Assembly (NCBI GenBank): GCA_041676625.1
Contig: JBAYRN010000142.1
Location: 1-12,718 of the forward strand
Origin: JAEXNA01 sp041676625
GTDB lineage: Bacteria; Vulcanimicrobiota; Xenobia; Xenobiales; JADMJV01
Length of the DNA stretch: 12,718 bases
Direction of reading: 5' to 3'
Shown here one piece after another: positions 6,251-12,718 of this stretch; the stretch's first letter is position 1, and each line of letters starts with the position of its first letter. The notes under the pieces were generated by a model, which was not told where the DNA came from, did no database searches, and saw only the letters and a program-made list of their open reading frames with translations. The position numbers were made by a program, and so were the translations under genes.

Positions 6251-7348
6251 CTAATCTCTTAAAAACAGATTGTTTCTATGGACCACCATGCCCGATTTTC
6301 TCCCGGCCCGGGTTCTCAGCTCGGTGCTGCTCTTATCGGTCAGTCCCCGCCCGAGTTCTACTCCGTCCGGCCCGGTGATGCTGACGATATCGCCGATGCC
6401 AAAGTCGCCTTCTATTCGGGCTAACCCGACCTCGAGCAAGCTAGAGCCTTTACTCCTCAGGGCCTTCACTGCACCTTCGTCGATGACCAGAGTTCCGCTC
6501 ACCATGGTGCTGCTGGCCAGCCACCGTTTACGACCGCGCAGTGGGTGGTCAGCGGGCCAGAACAGGGTGCCGACTTCCTGACCGTCGAGGATCTTAAGCA
6601 AGATGTCCGGCTCCTCGGAGCTTGCGATCACGGTGGAGGCGCCGTAGCGTGCGGCCTCCCGCGCGGCGTGGAGCTTACTGGCCATCCCTCCGGTGCCCCC
6701 TGCGCTTATCTCCGGGGCCACCAGGGCAAAGAGCTCGCTATCGACCTGCTGAACATCCGAAATGACGACCGCTTCGTCGGTGCCCTGGGACAGGTCCATC
6801 AGCCCCCGGGCCCGAGTGAGGTTAACCACTAGATCGGCTTCAACCAGCGAGCCCACGGTGGCAGAAAGGATATCGTTGTCACCGAAACGGATCTCTTCGG
6901 TTGCTACCGAGTCGTTCTCATTGACCACGGGCAAGATGCCGGCATTGAGAAGAGTGGATAGGGTGTTGCGGGCGTTGAGATAACGCTCCCGCCGGGAGAG
7001 TTCCTGGCGGGTTAGCAGAACCTGAGCCACCCCGATCCCCATCAGTTCAAAGAGCCGACTCCACATATTCATCAACTCCACCTGACCGAGGGCCGCCAGG
7101 GCTTGTTTCGAGGAAAGATGCTTGGGTTCGATGCGGCAACCCGCGGGGGTCATTCTTCCCATCCCCACGGCTCCGGAAGAAACCAGCACGATCTCCAATC
7201 CCTGTTTCTGGAGTTGGCCGATCTGACGGGCCAGGGGGAGCAAAACTTCCCCCTGGGGGCGACTTTTTGAGTGTAGGATAGAAGAAGTGCCCAGTTTCAC
7301 GATCACGCGCTTGGATTGAGTCAGGGCCTGGCGCTGTGCTTTTTTCAT
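6251..7348 (-). CDS. proB: Glutamate 5-kinase
   Basis: This is the first enzyme of proline synthesis, phosphorylating glutamate to glutamyl 5-phosphate. From ATG 7348 it has 365 residues, close to the 367 of E. coli ProB; an in-frame TTG at 7387 would add 13. An amino-acid-kinase domain (about 13-265) shows 'RVIVKLGTS' with K18, 'LVSSGAVGMG' (55-64), 'VVNENDSVAT' (141-150), 'RFGDNDILSA' (154-163) and 'GGTGGMASKLHAA' (217-229, K225). A C-terminal PUA domain (about 284-360) is present, as in E. coli. One deviation is that the 'LLTD..GL' element of the family reads 'VNLTRARGLMD' here, with Arg at the usual Asp position. proA and obg, frequent neighbours, are absent from the window. Neither start has a convincing Shine-Dalgarno, so the N-terminus is uncertain. 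Confidence 0.93.
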   Translation of the reverse strand: MKKAQRQALTQSKRVIVKLGTSSILHSKSRPQGEVLLPLARQIGQLQKQGLEIVLVSSGAVGMGRMTPAGCRIEPKHLSSKQALAALGQVELMNMWSRLFELMGIGVAQVLLTRQELSRRERYLNARNTLSTLLNAGILPVVNENDSVATEEIRFGDNDILSATVGSLVEADLVVNLTRARGLMDLSQGTDEAVVISDVQQVDSELFALVAPEISAGGTGGMASKLHAAREAARYGASTVIASSEEPDILLKILDGQEVGTLFWPADHPLRGRKRWLASSTMVSGTLVIDEGAVKALRSKGSSLLEVGLARIEGDFGIGDIVSITGPDGVELGRGLTDKSSTELRTRAGRKSGMVVHRNNLFLRD

Positions 7349-7428
7349 GGGATTGAGTTTGGCGAGATTGCGCTCATCGCCTTTCAAATTGCCAGGCTTG
7401 GCGCCACAGCCGGACGAACTCCCAGAGC

Positions 7429-7435
7429 AGGAGGT
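7429..7435 (+). promoter_or_regulatory. Strong Shine-Dalgarno fixing the methyltransferase start
   Basis: AGGAGGT lies six bases before GTG 7442. The frame is open further upstream to 7316, but that part overlaps proB on the other strand and has no ribosome-binding site, so the GTG is the likely start. Confidence 0.8.
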
Positions 7436-7441
7436 AACGCC

Positions 7442-8110
7442 GTGAAGGAGTTTTTTCTGCTCCTCAAGTTAGGTTGGGAGAATAAGGCGTATCGCCGAAA
7501 GCTGGACCGGATAGAGAAGGAGCGCTTGGGAGGCTTTGGCTGGTACCGCAGTCTGAAGCGCGCCGTGGAGAAGGTCTACCGTTACCAGAACCCTTATCTT
7601 CTGGCTCGCTCGGCGCGGCGTAAGATCAAGCTGCCGGAGGCTGACTTGATCTTCGGGGAGACTCCCTATCTCACGGCCTTTGATTTGCTCACGGAATTAG
7701 GGGTGGACCAGGCTGATCACGTGGTCGAGTGCGGCGGTGGAACTTCCACCTTTTCGTTGGTGGCAACCACGGCTTTCGGGGCTAACGCCACGGTCCTGGA
7801 GATCGTACCCGGATTCGTCAAGAAGACCCGGGCTGTGGCATCTCTACTCGGTTTGGAGCGAGTCCAGGTCAAGCAAACCGATATCCTGGAAGAGCCCCTT
7901 CCGGAAGGCACGGTGTACTACCTCACAGGTACCACTTTCTCGAAAGAATCCTGGCAGAAGCTACAGAGGCAGATGGCTCAAGCCCCCGAAGGATCCCGGG
8001 CGATCTCTTTATCGGTGGCTCTGGACTCTAAGGCCTGGCGTTTAGATCAGACCCTCACTCTGCCGTTTTCCTGGGGAGAGAATACGGTCTATCTACAGAC
8101 TCGAAAGTAG
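7442..8110 (+). CDS. Class I SAM-dependent methyltransferase
   Basis: The product has 222 residues from GTG 7442. An N-terminal basic helical region of about 70 residues (rich in Lys, Arg and Tyr) precedes a Rossmann-type methyltransferase domain. Motif I is 'HVVECGGGTSTFSLVA' (93-108), with an acidic residue before the glycine loop. The acidic end of strand 2 is E120 in 'TVLEIVP'. The strand-4 region is 'TVYYLTGTTFS' (157-167), which resembles the Dot1-like layout rather than the Asn/Asp-Pro-Pro-Tyr motif of N6-adenine or N5-glutamine enzymes. SAM binding is well supported; the substrate is unknown. It is divergent from proB, with 93 bases between the chosen starts, and begins a plus-strand series with two Usp genes, 53 bases before the first. 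Confidence 0.82.
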   Translation: MKEFFLLLKLGWENKAYRRKLDRIEKERLGGFGWYRSLKRAVEKVYRYQNPYLLARSARRKIKLPEADLIFGETPYLTAFDLLTELGVDQADHVVECGGGTSTFSLVATTAFGANATVLEIVPGFVKKTRAVASLLGLERVQVKQTDILEEPLPEGTVYYLTGTTFSKESWQKLQRQMAQAPEGSRAISLSVALDSKAWRLDQTLTLPFSWGENTVYLQTRK

Positions 8111-8163
8111 CTCCAGGGATTTTCGACCCTCATGGCGCAAGAGGGACGAACTAAGGAGATGCC

Positions 8164-8628
8164 ATGCTAGAGATCAAAAAGATTCTTTGCCCGATCGCCG
8201 GGACCGGAGAGACCGACATGGTCTTGGACGCAGCGGTGACCATGTGCAAGAGATTCGACGCCGAGTTGACGGTACTGTACGTCTATCCGATCAGCGTGTT
8301 GGAACTCTTGAAAACGCGCCCTCACCTGGTTGAGGAAGACGCCCTGTCCGACCAGGTGTCCGAACGTCTCGAGTCTCACGCCGAAGAGGTCCTGGATCGA
8401 GCCCGTACCAAGGTGGACGTCAAGGCTGAATTTAAGGCGGTCGTTGGCCAACCCGGACCACTTATCTGTACGGCCGCGTCAGAAGGAGAGTTCGATCTGG
8501 TGGTCATGGGTAGCCGCCGGCACGACGCTCTTCAGCGGATCTTATTGGGGACGGTGAGTGAACACGTGTTACGGCACAGTTGCCGACCTGTTCTGGTGGT
8601 AAGAAATCCGGAGCAGGAGCAAAAGTGA
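8164..8628 (+). CDS. Universal stress protein, single UspA domain
   Basis: This 154-residue protein is a standard-length UspA domain, with first strand 'IKKILCPIAGTGETD' and last strands 'DLVVMGSRR' and 'RPVLVVRN'. Many Usp proteins bind ATP through G-2x-G-9x-G-(S/T). Here the motif reads G116-SR-R119-(9)-G129-T130, with Arg in place of the second Gly, so ATP binding is uncertain. The opening Asp of the usual 'P.DGS' loop is also replaced ('PIAGTG'). ATG 8164 has an excellent AAGGAGAT Shine-Dalgarno (8153-8160). The next gene is another Usp protein 22 bases downstream, so the two are probably co-transcribed and may dimerise or work together in stress response. Confidence 0.92.
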   Translation: MLEIKKILCPIAGTGETDMVLDAAVTMCKRFDAELTVLYVYPISVLELLKTRPHLVEEDALSDQVSERLESHAEEVLDRARTKVDVKAEFKAVVGQPGPLICTAASEGEFDLVVMGSRRHDALQRILLGTVSEHVLRHSCRPVLVVRNPEQEQK

Positions 8629-8650
8629 GTCGGATCAGGTACGTGGCTCA

Positions 8651-9487
8651 ATGAAGATCCTGGTACCCCTGGACGGGTCGGACGCTAGCGAAAGCTCTCT
8701 CGATTATGTCCGAATCATGGCATCCAAAGTGCCGGTAGCCGAGGTGTGCTTGTTGCGGTGCTTCGAGAATCCGGCCGCTCTCTACAACCTACCTGCTCTG
8801 GAGCAGGTGGCAGACCTTTTACCTGCTGAAGAGTTTTTGCGGGAAAGGATGCAGACCTATCTGGAGCAGAAAGCTGCCGAGTTAGGCTCGGTAGAGTGTG
8901 AGACCAGAGTAGAATGCGGCCCTACCGCGGAATGGATCCTTTCTCACGCAGCCTCGGTGGATCTGGTTGTGATCTCCCGGCATGGTCGTCGTGGGCCGAG
9001 TCGATGGAAGCTTGGAGATGTGACCGCCAAGGTGGCCAGAGCTTGCCCCAGACCGGTCTTGATAGTGCCGGGCAAGGATGGAGAGCCCCCGCCTTTGCAG
9101 ACCATGATGGTCTGTCTGGACGGATCGGAGTACGCCGAACGAGCCCTGGACGAAGCCGCTAAACTAGCCCGAGCGGTGGGGGCCAAACTCACCCTTTATC
9201 GCTTTGTGCCCCTGCTTTCAGCAGCCGATCCCGAGGGGCAGGTTTTGGAGGCAAGGGACTATCTTCAGTCTCGTCGAGAGGCTTTTGCCGATGTCGTAAG
9301 TGAGGTCGTAGCTCAACCGGGTGCGGTGACCACTCGGATCGCAGACATGGCTGAAGAGCTACAGGTGGATCTGGTGGTGATTGGGAGTCGCCGGAAGCGT
9401 GCAGGATTGGTGGATTGGTTGCTCGGCACCGTTGCCGAACAGACCCTTCATCACCTTACTCGCCCTCTGCTGATTGTGCCCTCGTAG
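8651..9487 (+). CDS. Universal stress protein with two tandem UspA domains
   Basis: This 278-residue protein has two UspA domains, about 1-141 and 150-278. Each begins with a strand and Asp loop ('KILVPLDGSDAS', 'TMMVCLDGSEYA') that fits adenine-nucleotide binding. The glycine motifs differ from G-2x-G-9x-G-(S/T). Domain 1 has S109-RH-G112-(9)-G122-D123. Domain 2 has G245-SR-R248, a ten-residue spacer, then G259-T260. Tandem Usp proteins fold as an internal pseudo-dimer. Domain 2 resembles the upstream single-domain Usp in the 'GSRR' and 'LLGTV.E' segments, which suggests duplication within this locus. The start ATG is clear from alignment to the family, although the Shine-Dalgarno is weak, so translation may be coupled to the gene ending 22 bases upstream. 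Confidence 0.93.
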   Translation: MKILVPLDGSDASESSLDYVRIMASKVPVAEVCLLRCFENPAALYNLPALEQVADLLPAEEFLRERMQTYLEQKAAELGSVECETRVECGPTAEWILSHAASVDLVVISRHGRRGPSRWKLGDVTAKVARACPRPVLIVPGKDGEPPPLQTMMVCLDGSEYAERALDEAAKLARAVGAKLTLYRFVPLLSAADPEGQVLEARDYLQSRREAFADVVSEVVAQPGAVTTRIADMAEELQVDLVVIGSRRKRAGLVDWLLGTVAEQTLHHLTRPLLIVPS

Positions 9488-9498
9488 TAAGAGGAGCG

Positions 9499-9969
9499 TT
9501 ACTCCATAGCCCCGCGCAGATTCACCAGCACTTCTCGCCAGGCCGGGGGCGCTCCCTGGCGCTCTGATTCGCCACTGGCCATGTAGGTGTAGCGCCCCGC
9601 TCGTACGTTGCACCTGATGCTATCCCCGGTCACGGGATTGGGCACGTCGGTTTCGCCGAACTGCTGCCGAATTTTGTCGAGGGCGATATCCGCACCATCG
9701 GCGGGGGTCTCCGGCAAGATATAAAGGACTCCGCTGCCACAGCGGATCCCTTTGTCCACCGAGCGCATAATCTGTTTGCAGGTGAGGGCCAGTCTTCTCA
9801 GTGCGGGATAGTTCATGTCGGCGCCGGCGCCATCTGGGATGACCGGTTCTGTGAGGATAAAGCTCAGATCCCAGGCGTAACGCCGGGCTCGTTGCAGCTC
9901 GTAGTCGATCTGAGACTCGAGTTCCGTTTCGTGGACCAGGTTGGTCAGTTTGTCGGTTGGAAGTGGCAC
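9499..9969 (-). CDS. Stand-alone degenerate GGDEF-fold protein (copy 2)
   Basis: The product has 156 residues from GTG 9969, backed by AAGGAG (bases 9976-9981) six bases upstream. The GGDEF-domain fold is recognisable: 'LTNLVHETELESQIDYELQRARRYAWDLSFIL' (8-39) matches the opening helix and first strand, and 'VLYILPETPADGADIALDKIRQQF' (81-104) matches the strand and helix after the active site. The GGDEF pentad is replaced by G78-S-G-V-L82, and the metal-binding D-x-D/FK segment by 'TEPVIPDGAG'. It should not make c-di-GMP. R69-S-V-D72 aligns with the RxxD inhibitory site, and R76 also matches. There is no sensor, membrane or EAL domain. It is a paralogue of the gene 18 bases upstream and probably in the same transcript. 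Its cellular role is unknown. Confidence 0.75.
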   Translation of the reverse strand: MPLPTDKLTNLVHETELESQIDYELQRARRYAWDLSFILTEPVIPDGAGADMNYPALRRLALTCKQIMRSVDKGIRCGSGVLYILPETPADGADIALDKIRQQFGETDVPNPVTGDSIRCNVRAGRYTYMASGESERQGAPPAWREVLVNLRGAME

Positions 9970-9975
9970 GGGCGT

Positions 9976-9981
9976 CTCCTT
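9976..9981 (-). promoter_or_regulatory. Shine-Dalgarno supporting a GTG start
   Basis: Read on the minus strand the bases are AAGGAG, six bases before GTG 9969. This supports the GTG as the start of the second GGDEF-fold gene. Confidence 0.65.
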
Positions 9982-9987
9982 GATGGT

Positions 9988-10491
9988 CTAACTTTCTGCA
10001 GTTTCAGCTTTTTCTGCAGTTCCGCTTTCGGCGGCCACTTTTGTCTCTTCGAGTTCCGCTGCTAGACGTTCGAGGATCTTGTCTCGCTCATTGGTCTGGG
10101 AGGGAAAGACGAAATAAGCCGAGCGAAAGCGTCCATGGAACGACTCGCCGGTGGCCGAGTCCACGAATTCTTGCTGGGAGAACTTCTCCGAGATCTTGCT
10201 ACGGGCGACCTCGACGCCGTCCTGTGAGGTTTCAGGAAGCAGCCACAGAAGACGATTCTTGATCCGGACACCTACATCGACGATGCGGGTGACCTCCTTG
10301 GATACATTGCCCAGTTTCTTGAGGACCGGATAGCTGAGGTCGCGGACCAATTCTTCAGGAATCAGCGGCTCTAGCATCAAAAGGCCCAAATCACGGCCGA
10401 ACCGCTCCGCCCGGTTCAATTCGTCGTCCAACCCTTGCTTCAACCAATCTTCCTTGAGCAAGCCGGTTAACGAGTCCATTTCCCTTGCCAT
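9988..10491 (-). CDS. Stand-alone degenerate GGDEF-fold protein (copy 1)
   Basis: The product has 167 residues from ATG 10491, with GGAGGAA (10495-10501) just upstream. The domain opens with 'DSLTGLLKEDWLKQGLDDELNRAERFGRDLGLLML' (6-40), which keeps the Leu-Thr-Gly-Leu and RAERFG marks of GGDEF domains, and continues with 'LLWLLPETSQDGVEVARSKI' (81-100). The signature pentad is K78-N-R-L-L82 and the metal-binding segment is 'EPLIPEELV', so cyclase activity is not expected. R69-I-V-D72 and R76 sit exactly where the RxxD inhibitory site and following Arg lie in active cyclases such as PleD. A Glu/Ala-rich tail (145-167) is probably disordered. It lies 70 bases after dnaE and 18 bases before its paralogue on the same strand. 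Confidence 0.75.
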   Translation of the reverse strand: MAREMDSLTGLLKEDWLKQGLDDELNRAERFGRDLGLLMLEPLIPEELVRDLSYPVLKKLGNVSKEVTRIVDVGVRIKNRLLWLLPETSQDGVEVARSKISEKFSQQEFVDSATGESFHGRFRSAYFVFPSQTNERDKILERLAAELEETKVAAESGTAEKAETAES

Positions 10492-10494
10492 ATC

Positions 10495-10501
10495 TTCCTC
10501 C
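10495..10501 (-). promoter_or_regulatory. Strong Shine-Dalgarno of GGDEF-fold copy 1
   Basis: Read on the minus strand the bases are GGAGGAA, three bases before ATG 10491. This supports the ATG as the start. The 70-base gap back to dnaE shows neither a clear terminator nor a convincing promoter, so read-through from dnaE is plausible. Confidence 0.65.
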
Positions 10502-10561
10502 GTTATCTCTAGGCATTTTTTACCATCGCAGGGGGTTCACGTATCTCCCAGTCTTTTCCTG

Positions 10562-12718
10562 TCAGTCCGCCCACATGGCTTCTCGACCTAATAACGAGGC
10601 CACATCTTGCTGTAGATCGTCGCAAATCTTTACACTGAAGGTGTTGCCCAGGTCCAGCACGGTGACTCCCTTGGGGCTGGAGAGGTGGAGGTAGACCGTG
10701 TTGTCTCCTCGATGCCGCAGAAGCAAGCTCCGGAGTTTGGGTAGCGAGTCACTCTGGAAGAGTTGGATCTTGATGTGCACACCCGGACGAGGTTTGAAGG
10801 CGCCCGAATCTTCTCCGGCGCTCAAGACGTCGAGACTGGCAAAATCTTCGCCCTGGACCTTCACTTCTTCATCCGGTAGATCACCGTCTTCTTCCTCGTC
10901 GGTGGTTCGACGCTGCTTGAGATCGACCCGGCCGCCCACCAACAAGAGAGAGCCCACCTGCAAAAGGGCGGCCGCCTTTTCGTAATGAGCAGGTCTGACC
11001 ACGACCTCGACACTCCCGGTAAAGTCTTCGACCTCCAGGAAGGCCATAGGAGTATTAAAACGGGTCATAATTTTGCGCATATTCGTCACCATGCCGGCGA
11101 TCTTGACCTGATTTCTTACCATGTCCGCGGTCAGCGCCGAAATCTTGTGGGTCCGGTGTTTCTCCATGACCTCCTTGACTTCGCTCAAAGGAGAATCGGA
11201 CAGATAGATCCCCAGCATTTCTCGCTCCATCTCCAGCATTTCTCGCTTGGGTAGGGGAGGCAATCGACGGGGATCGAGATCGTTGAAGCTCGCATTGGTG
11301 GGCTCCAGGGCTTCGAATAGGGAAAACTGGCCGGTCTCTTGCTCTTTCTGGGCCCGAGTGCCGTGTTCGTGGCAAAGCTCGAAGTTGGCCAGTAAGGTGG
11401 CCCGGGTCTCCCCGAAGCAATCCATACCTCCAGCCTTGATGAGCCCTTCCATCACCCGCTTGTTGACCGTTTTTAGATCGACTCGATTACAGAAATCCGC
11501 CAGATCGGTATACGGACCGTCTTTCTGTCGCACTTCGAGGATGTTTTCCACGGCGTTTCGCCCTACGTTGCGCACGGCCGCCATGCCCCAACGGATGCGC
11601 CCCCCCGAAACCGCTACGAAATCGACCTCCGATTCATTGACACAAGGGGGGAGGACCTCGATCCCTGAGTTGGTGCACTCTTTCACGAAGAACGAGACCT
11701 TTTCCAAGCTGGAAAGCACCGAGGTCATGACCGCGGCCATGTACTCTTCGCGGAAATTGGCTTTGAGGTAGGCGGTGTGATAACTGACGATGGCGTAGGC
11801 CGCGGAGTGGGATTTGTTGAACCCGTAGGCCGCGAATTTTTCCATGGTCTCGAAGATGTCGGCCGCGACTTTGGCGTTGACCCCACGCTCCACGGCTCCA
11901 TCGGTGAAGATCTGGCGATGCTTGGCCATCACATCCATCTTCTTTTTACCCATGGCCTTGCGGAGCCCGTCGGCCATCGCCATGGTGTAGCCGGCCAGGA
12001 TGTTGGCGGTGAGCATCACCTGCTCCTGATAGAGGAAGAACCCGTAGGTTTCTTCCAGGATCCCCTTGAGCTTTTCGTGGGGATACTCCACCGGTCCACC
12101 CTTGCCGTGCCGCCGCCGGATGTATTCATCCACCACGCCGCCCTGCAGGGGGCCTGGCCGATAAAGGGCCAGAAAGGCTACGATGTCGCTGAATTTATCG
12201 GGCTGGAGCTGCTTGAGGTAGCGCTTCATTCCGTCGGACTCCAACTGGAACACACCGTTGGTGTCGGCGTTGCAGAGGAGTTGGTAGGTGGCAGGGTCGA
12301 TGAACCCCTCCTCCTCTAAGACCGGGCGCTCTCCCCGGGTCTTCTCGATCATCTGCAGGCAGTTTTCGATCACCGTCAGGTTGCGTAGACCCAGAAAGTC
12401 CATCTTCACCAGACCTACGTCGGCGCAATCGTTCATGTCAAACTGGGCCACGGCCTCGCCGCTCATACTGGACAGAGGCACGATCTCATAGATGGGCATG
12501 GAACTCATGACCACCCCGGCCGCGTGCACCCCGGCGTTTCGCGCCATCCCCTCGACTTTGAGGGCCAGTTCCACCATCTCCCGAGTTTCGGGGTCGGTCT
12601 CTACCATGGTCTTGAATTCGGGAGAGTCCAGGGCGTCTTTGAGCTTCACCCCTGGACCTTCGGGCACGGTCTTGGCGATCTTGTCCACCTTGGAGAGGGG
12701 GATGTCCATCACCCGACC
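10562..12718 (-). CDS. dnaE: DNA polymerase III alpha subunit, 3' part
   Basis: The last 718 codons of the replicative polymerase are present; the N-terminal PHP domain and the PDxDxDF catalytic pair lie beyond the right edge. Visible parts include 'NAGVHAAGVVMS', the palm segment 'LVKMDFLGLRNLTVIE' holding the third catalytic Asp (about residue 107 of the visible part), 'GVFQLES', 'LYRPGPL', the fingers with 'FFLYQEQVM' and 'LRKAMGKK', 'KFAAYGFNKSHSAAYA', a helix-hairpin-helix region ('LIKAGGMDCFGETR') and an OB fold ('VKIAGMVTNMR...FLEVEDFTGSVEVVV', from about residue 538). An acidic insertion (TTDEEEDGDLPDEE) interrupts the linker after the OB fold, and a beta-rich C-terminal domain ends the protein. 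It is the DnaE, not the PolC, type: no exonuclease domain interrupts the visible part. Two GGDEF-fold genes follow on the same strand. Confidence 0.96.
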   Translation of the reverse strand, partial: GRVMDIPLSKVDKIAKTVPEGPGVKLKDALDSPEFKTMVETDPETREMVELALKVEGMARNAGVHAAGVVMSSMPIYEIVPLSSMSGEAVAQFDMNDCADVGLVKMDFLGLRNLTVIENCLQMIEKTRGERPVLEEEGFIDPATYQLLCNADTNGVFQLESDGMKRYLKQLQPDKFSDIVAFLALYRPGPLQGGVVDEYIRRRHGKGGPVEYPHEKLKGILEETYGFFLYQEQVMLTANILAGYTMAMADGLRKAMGKKKMDVMAKHRQIFTDGAVERGVNAKVAADIFETMEKFAAYGFNKSHSAAYAIVSYHTAYLKANFREEYMAAVMTSVLSSLEKVSFFVKECTNSGIEVLPPCVNESEVDFVAVSGGRIRWGMAAVRNVGRNAVENILEVRQKDGPYTDLADFCNRVDLKTVNKRVMEGLIKAGGMDCFGETRATLLANFELCHEHGTRAQKEQETGQFSLFEALEPTNASFNDLDPRRLPPLPKREMLEMEREMLGIYLSDSPLSEVKEVMEKHRTHKISALTADMVRNQVKIAGMVTNMRKIMTRFNTPMAFLEVEDFTGSVEVVVRPAHYEKAAALLQVGSLLLVGGRVDLKQRRTTDEEEDGDLPDEEVKVQGEDFASLDVLSAGEDSGAFKPRPGVHIKIQLFQSDSLPKLRSLLLRHRGDNTVYLHLSSPKGVTVLDLGNTFSVKICDDLQQDVASLLGREAMWAD

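Noticed and set aside
6240..6275. Possible bidirectional terminator between the tsaC-like gene and proB
   Set aside because: Only interrupted short A/T-rich pairings (AATCT/AGATT and AAAC/GTTT) are present, too weak to call.
8114..8136. Imperfect hairpin upstream of the first Usp gene as a riboswitch or attenuator
   Set aside because: The stem is four base pairs with mismatched flanks and no T tract; no known RNA element is recognised.
11777..12319. Plus-strand frame of 180 codons
   Set aside because: It is a shadow of dnaE, whose polymerase motifs are on the minus strand.

Overview
The window is a stretch of bacterial chromosome with moderately high GC, short intergenic gaps, good Shine-Dalgarno sites and several housekeeping genes: dnaE, proB, a tsaC/sua5-type tRNA modification gene and a UDP-glucuronate decarboxylase. 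Copper-amine-oxidase N-terminal-like ('stalk') domains are frequent in Firmicutes, Armatimonadota and Vulcanimicrobiota/Eremiobacterota-like lineages. The mix of genes suggests a free-living, poorly studied lineage of that sort, but the phylum cannot be fixed from this sequence. No rRNA, tRNA, CRISPR array, insertion sequence or phage gene is visible.

Layout, left to right. Bases 3-932 are the 3' part of an envelope protein with a copper-amine-oxidase N-like domain, followed by a probable terminator. Bases 933-1317 hold one uncertain small ORF. A PIN-domain gene (minus, 1318-1764) and a membrane-anchored or secreted protein of unknown family (plus, 1834-2532) point away from each other. An aldo/keto reductase (minus, 2561-3394) and a MerC-like membrane protein (plus, 3471-3860) are divergent across a 76-bp gap that carries a palindrome resembling a Fur/Zur-family box. 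Next on the minus strand are a single-span membrane protein of unknown function and UDP-glucuronate decarboxylase. A tsaC/sua5-like gene (plus) converges on proB (minus). Diverging from proB is a plus-strand series of a class I methyltransferase and two universal stress protein genes, the second with two Usp domains. The right end is a minus-strand series: the 3' two thirds of dnaE, then two small paralogous proteins with the GGDEF fold.

The most interesting point is that last pair. Both are stand-alone GGDEF-fold proteins that have lost the GGDEF signature and the metal-binding aspartate segment. Both nevertheless keep an RxxD motif in the exact register of the c-di-GMP inhibitory site. They look like c-di-GMP-binding pseudoenzymes, or some other repurposed use of the fold, encoded directly downstream of the replicative polymerase. 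Other points of interest are a PIN nuclease whose DTN motif appears split by a 15-base in-frame insertion, the Zur/Fur-like box next to a possibly leaderless merC-like gene, an unusual Arg in the ATP-binding region of ProB, and three Usp domains that all deviate from the canonical ATP-binding glycine motif.
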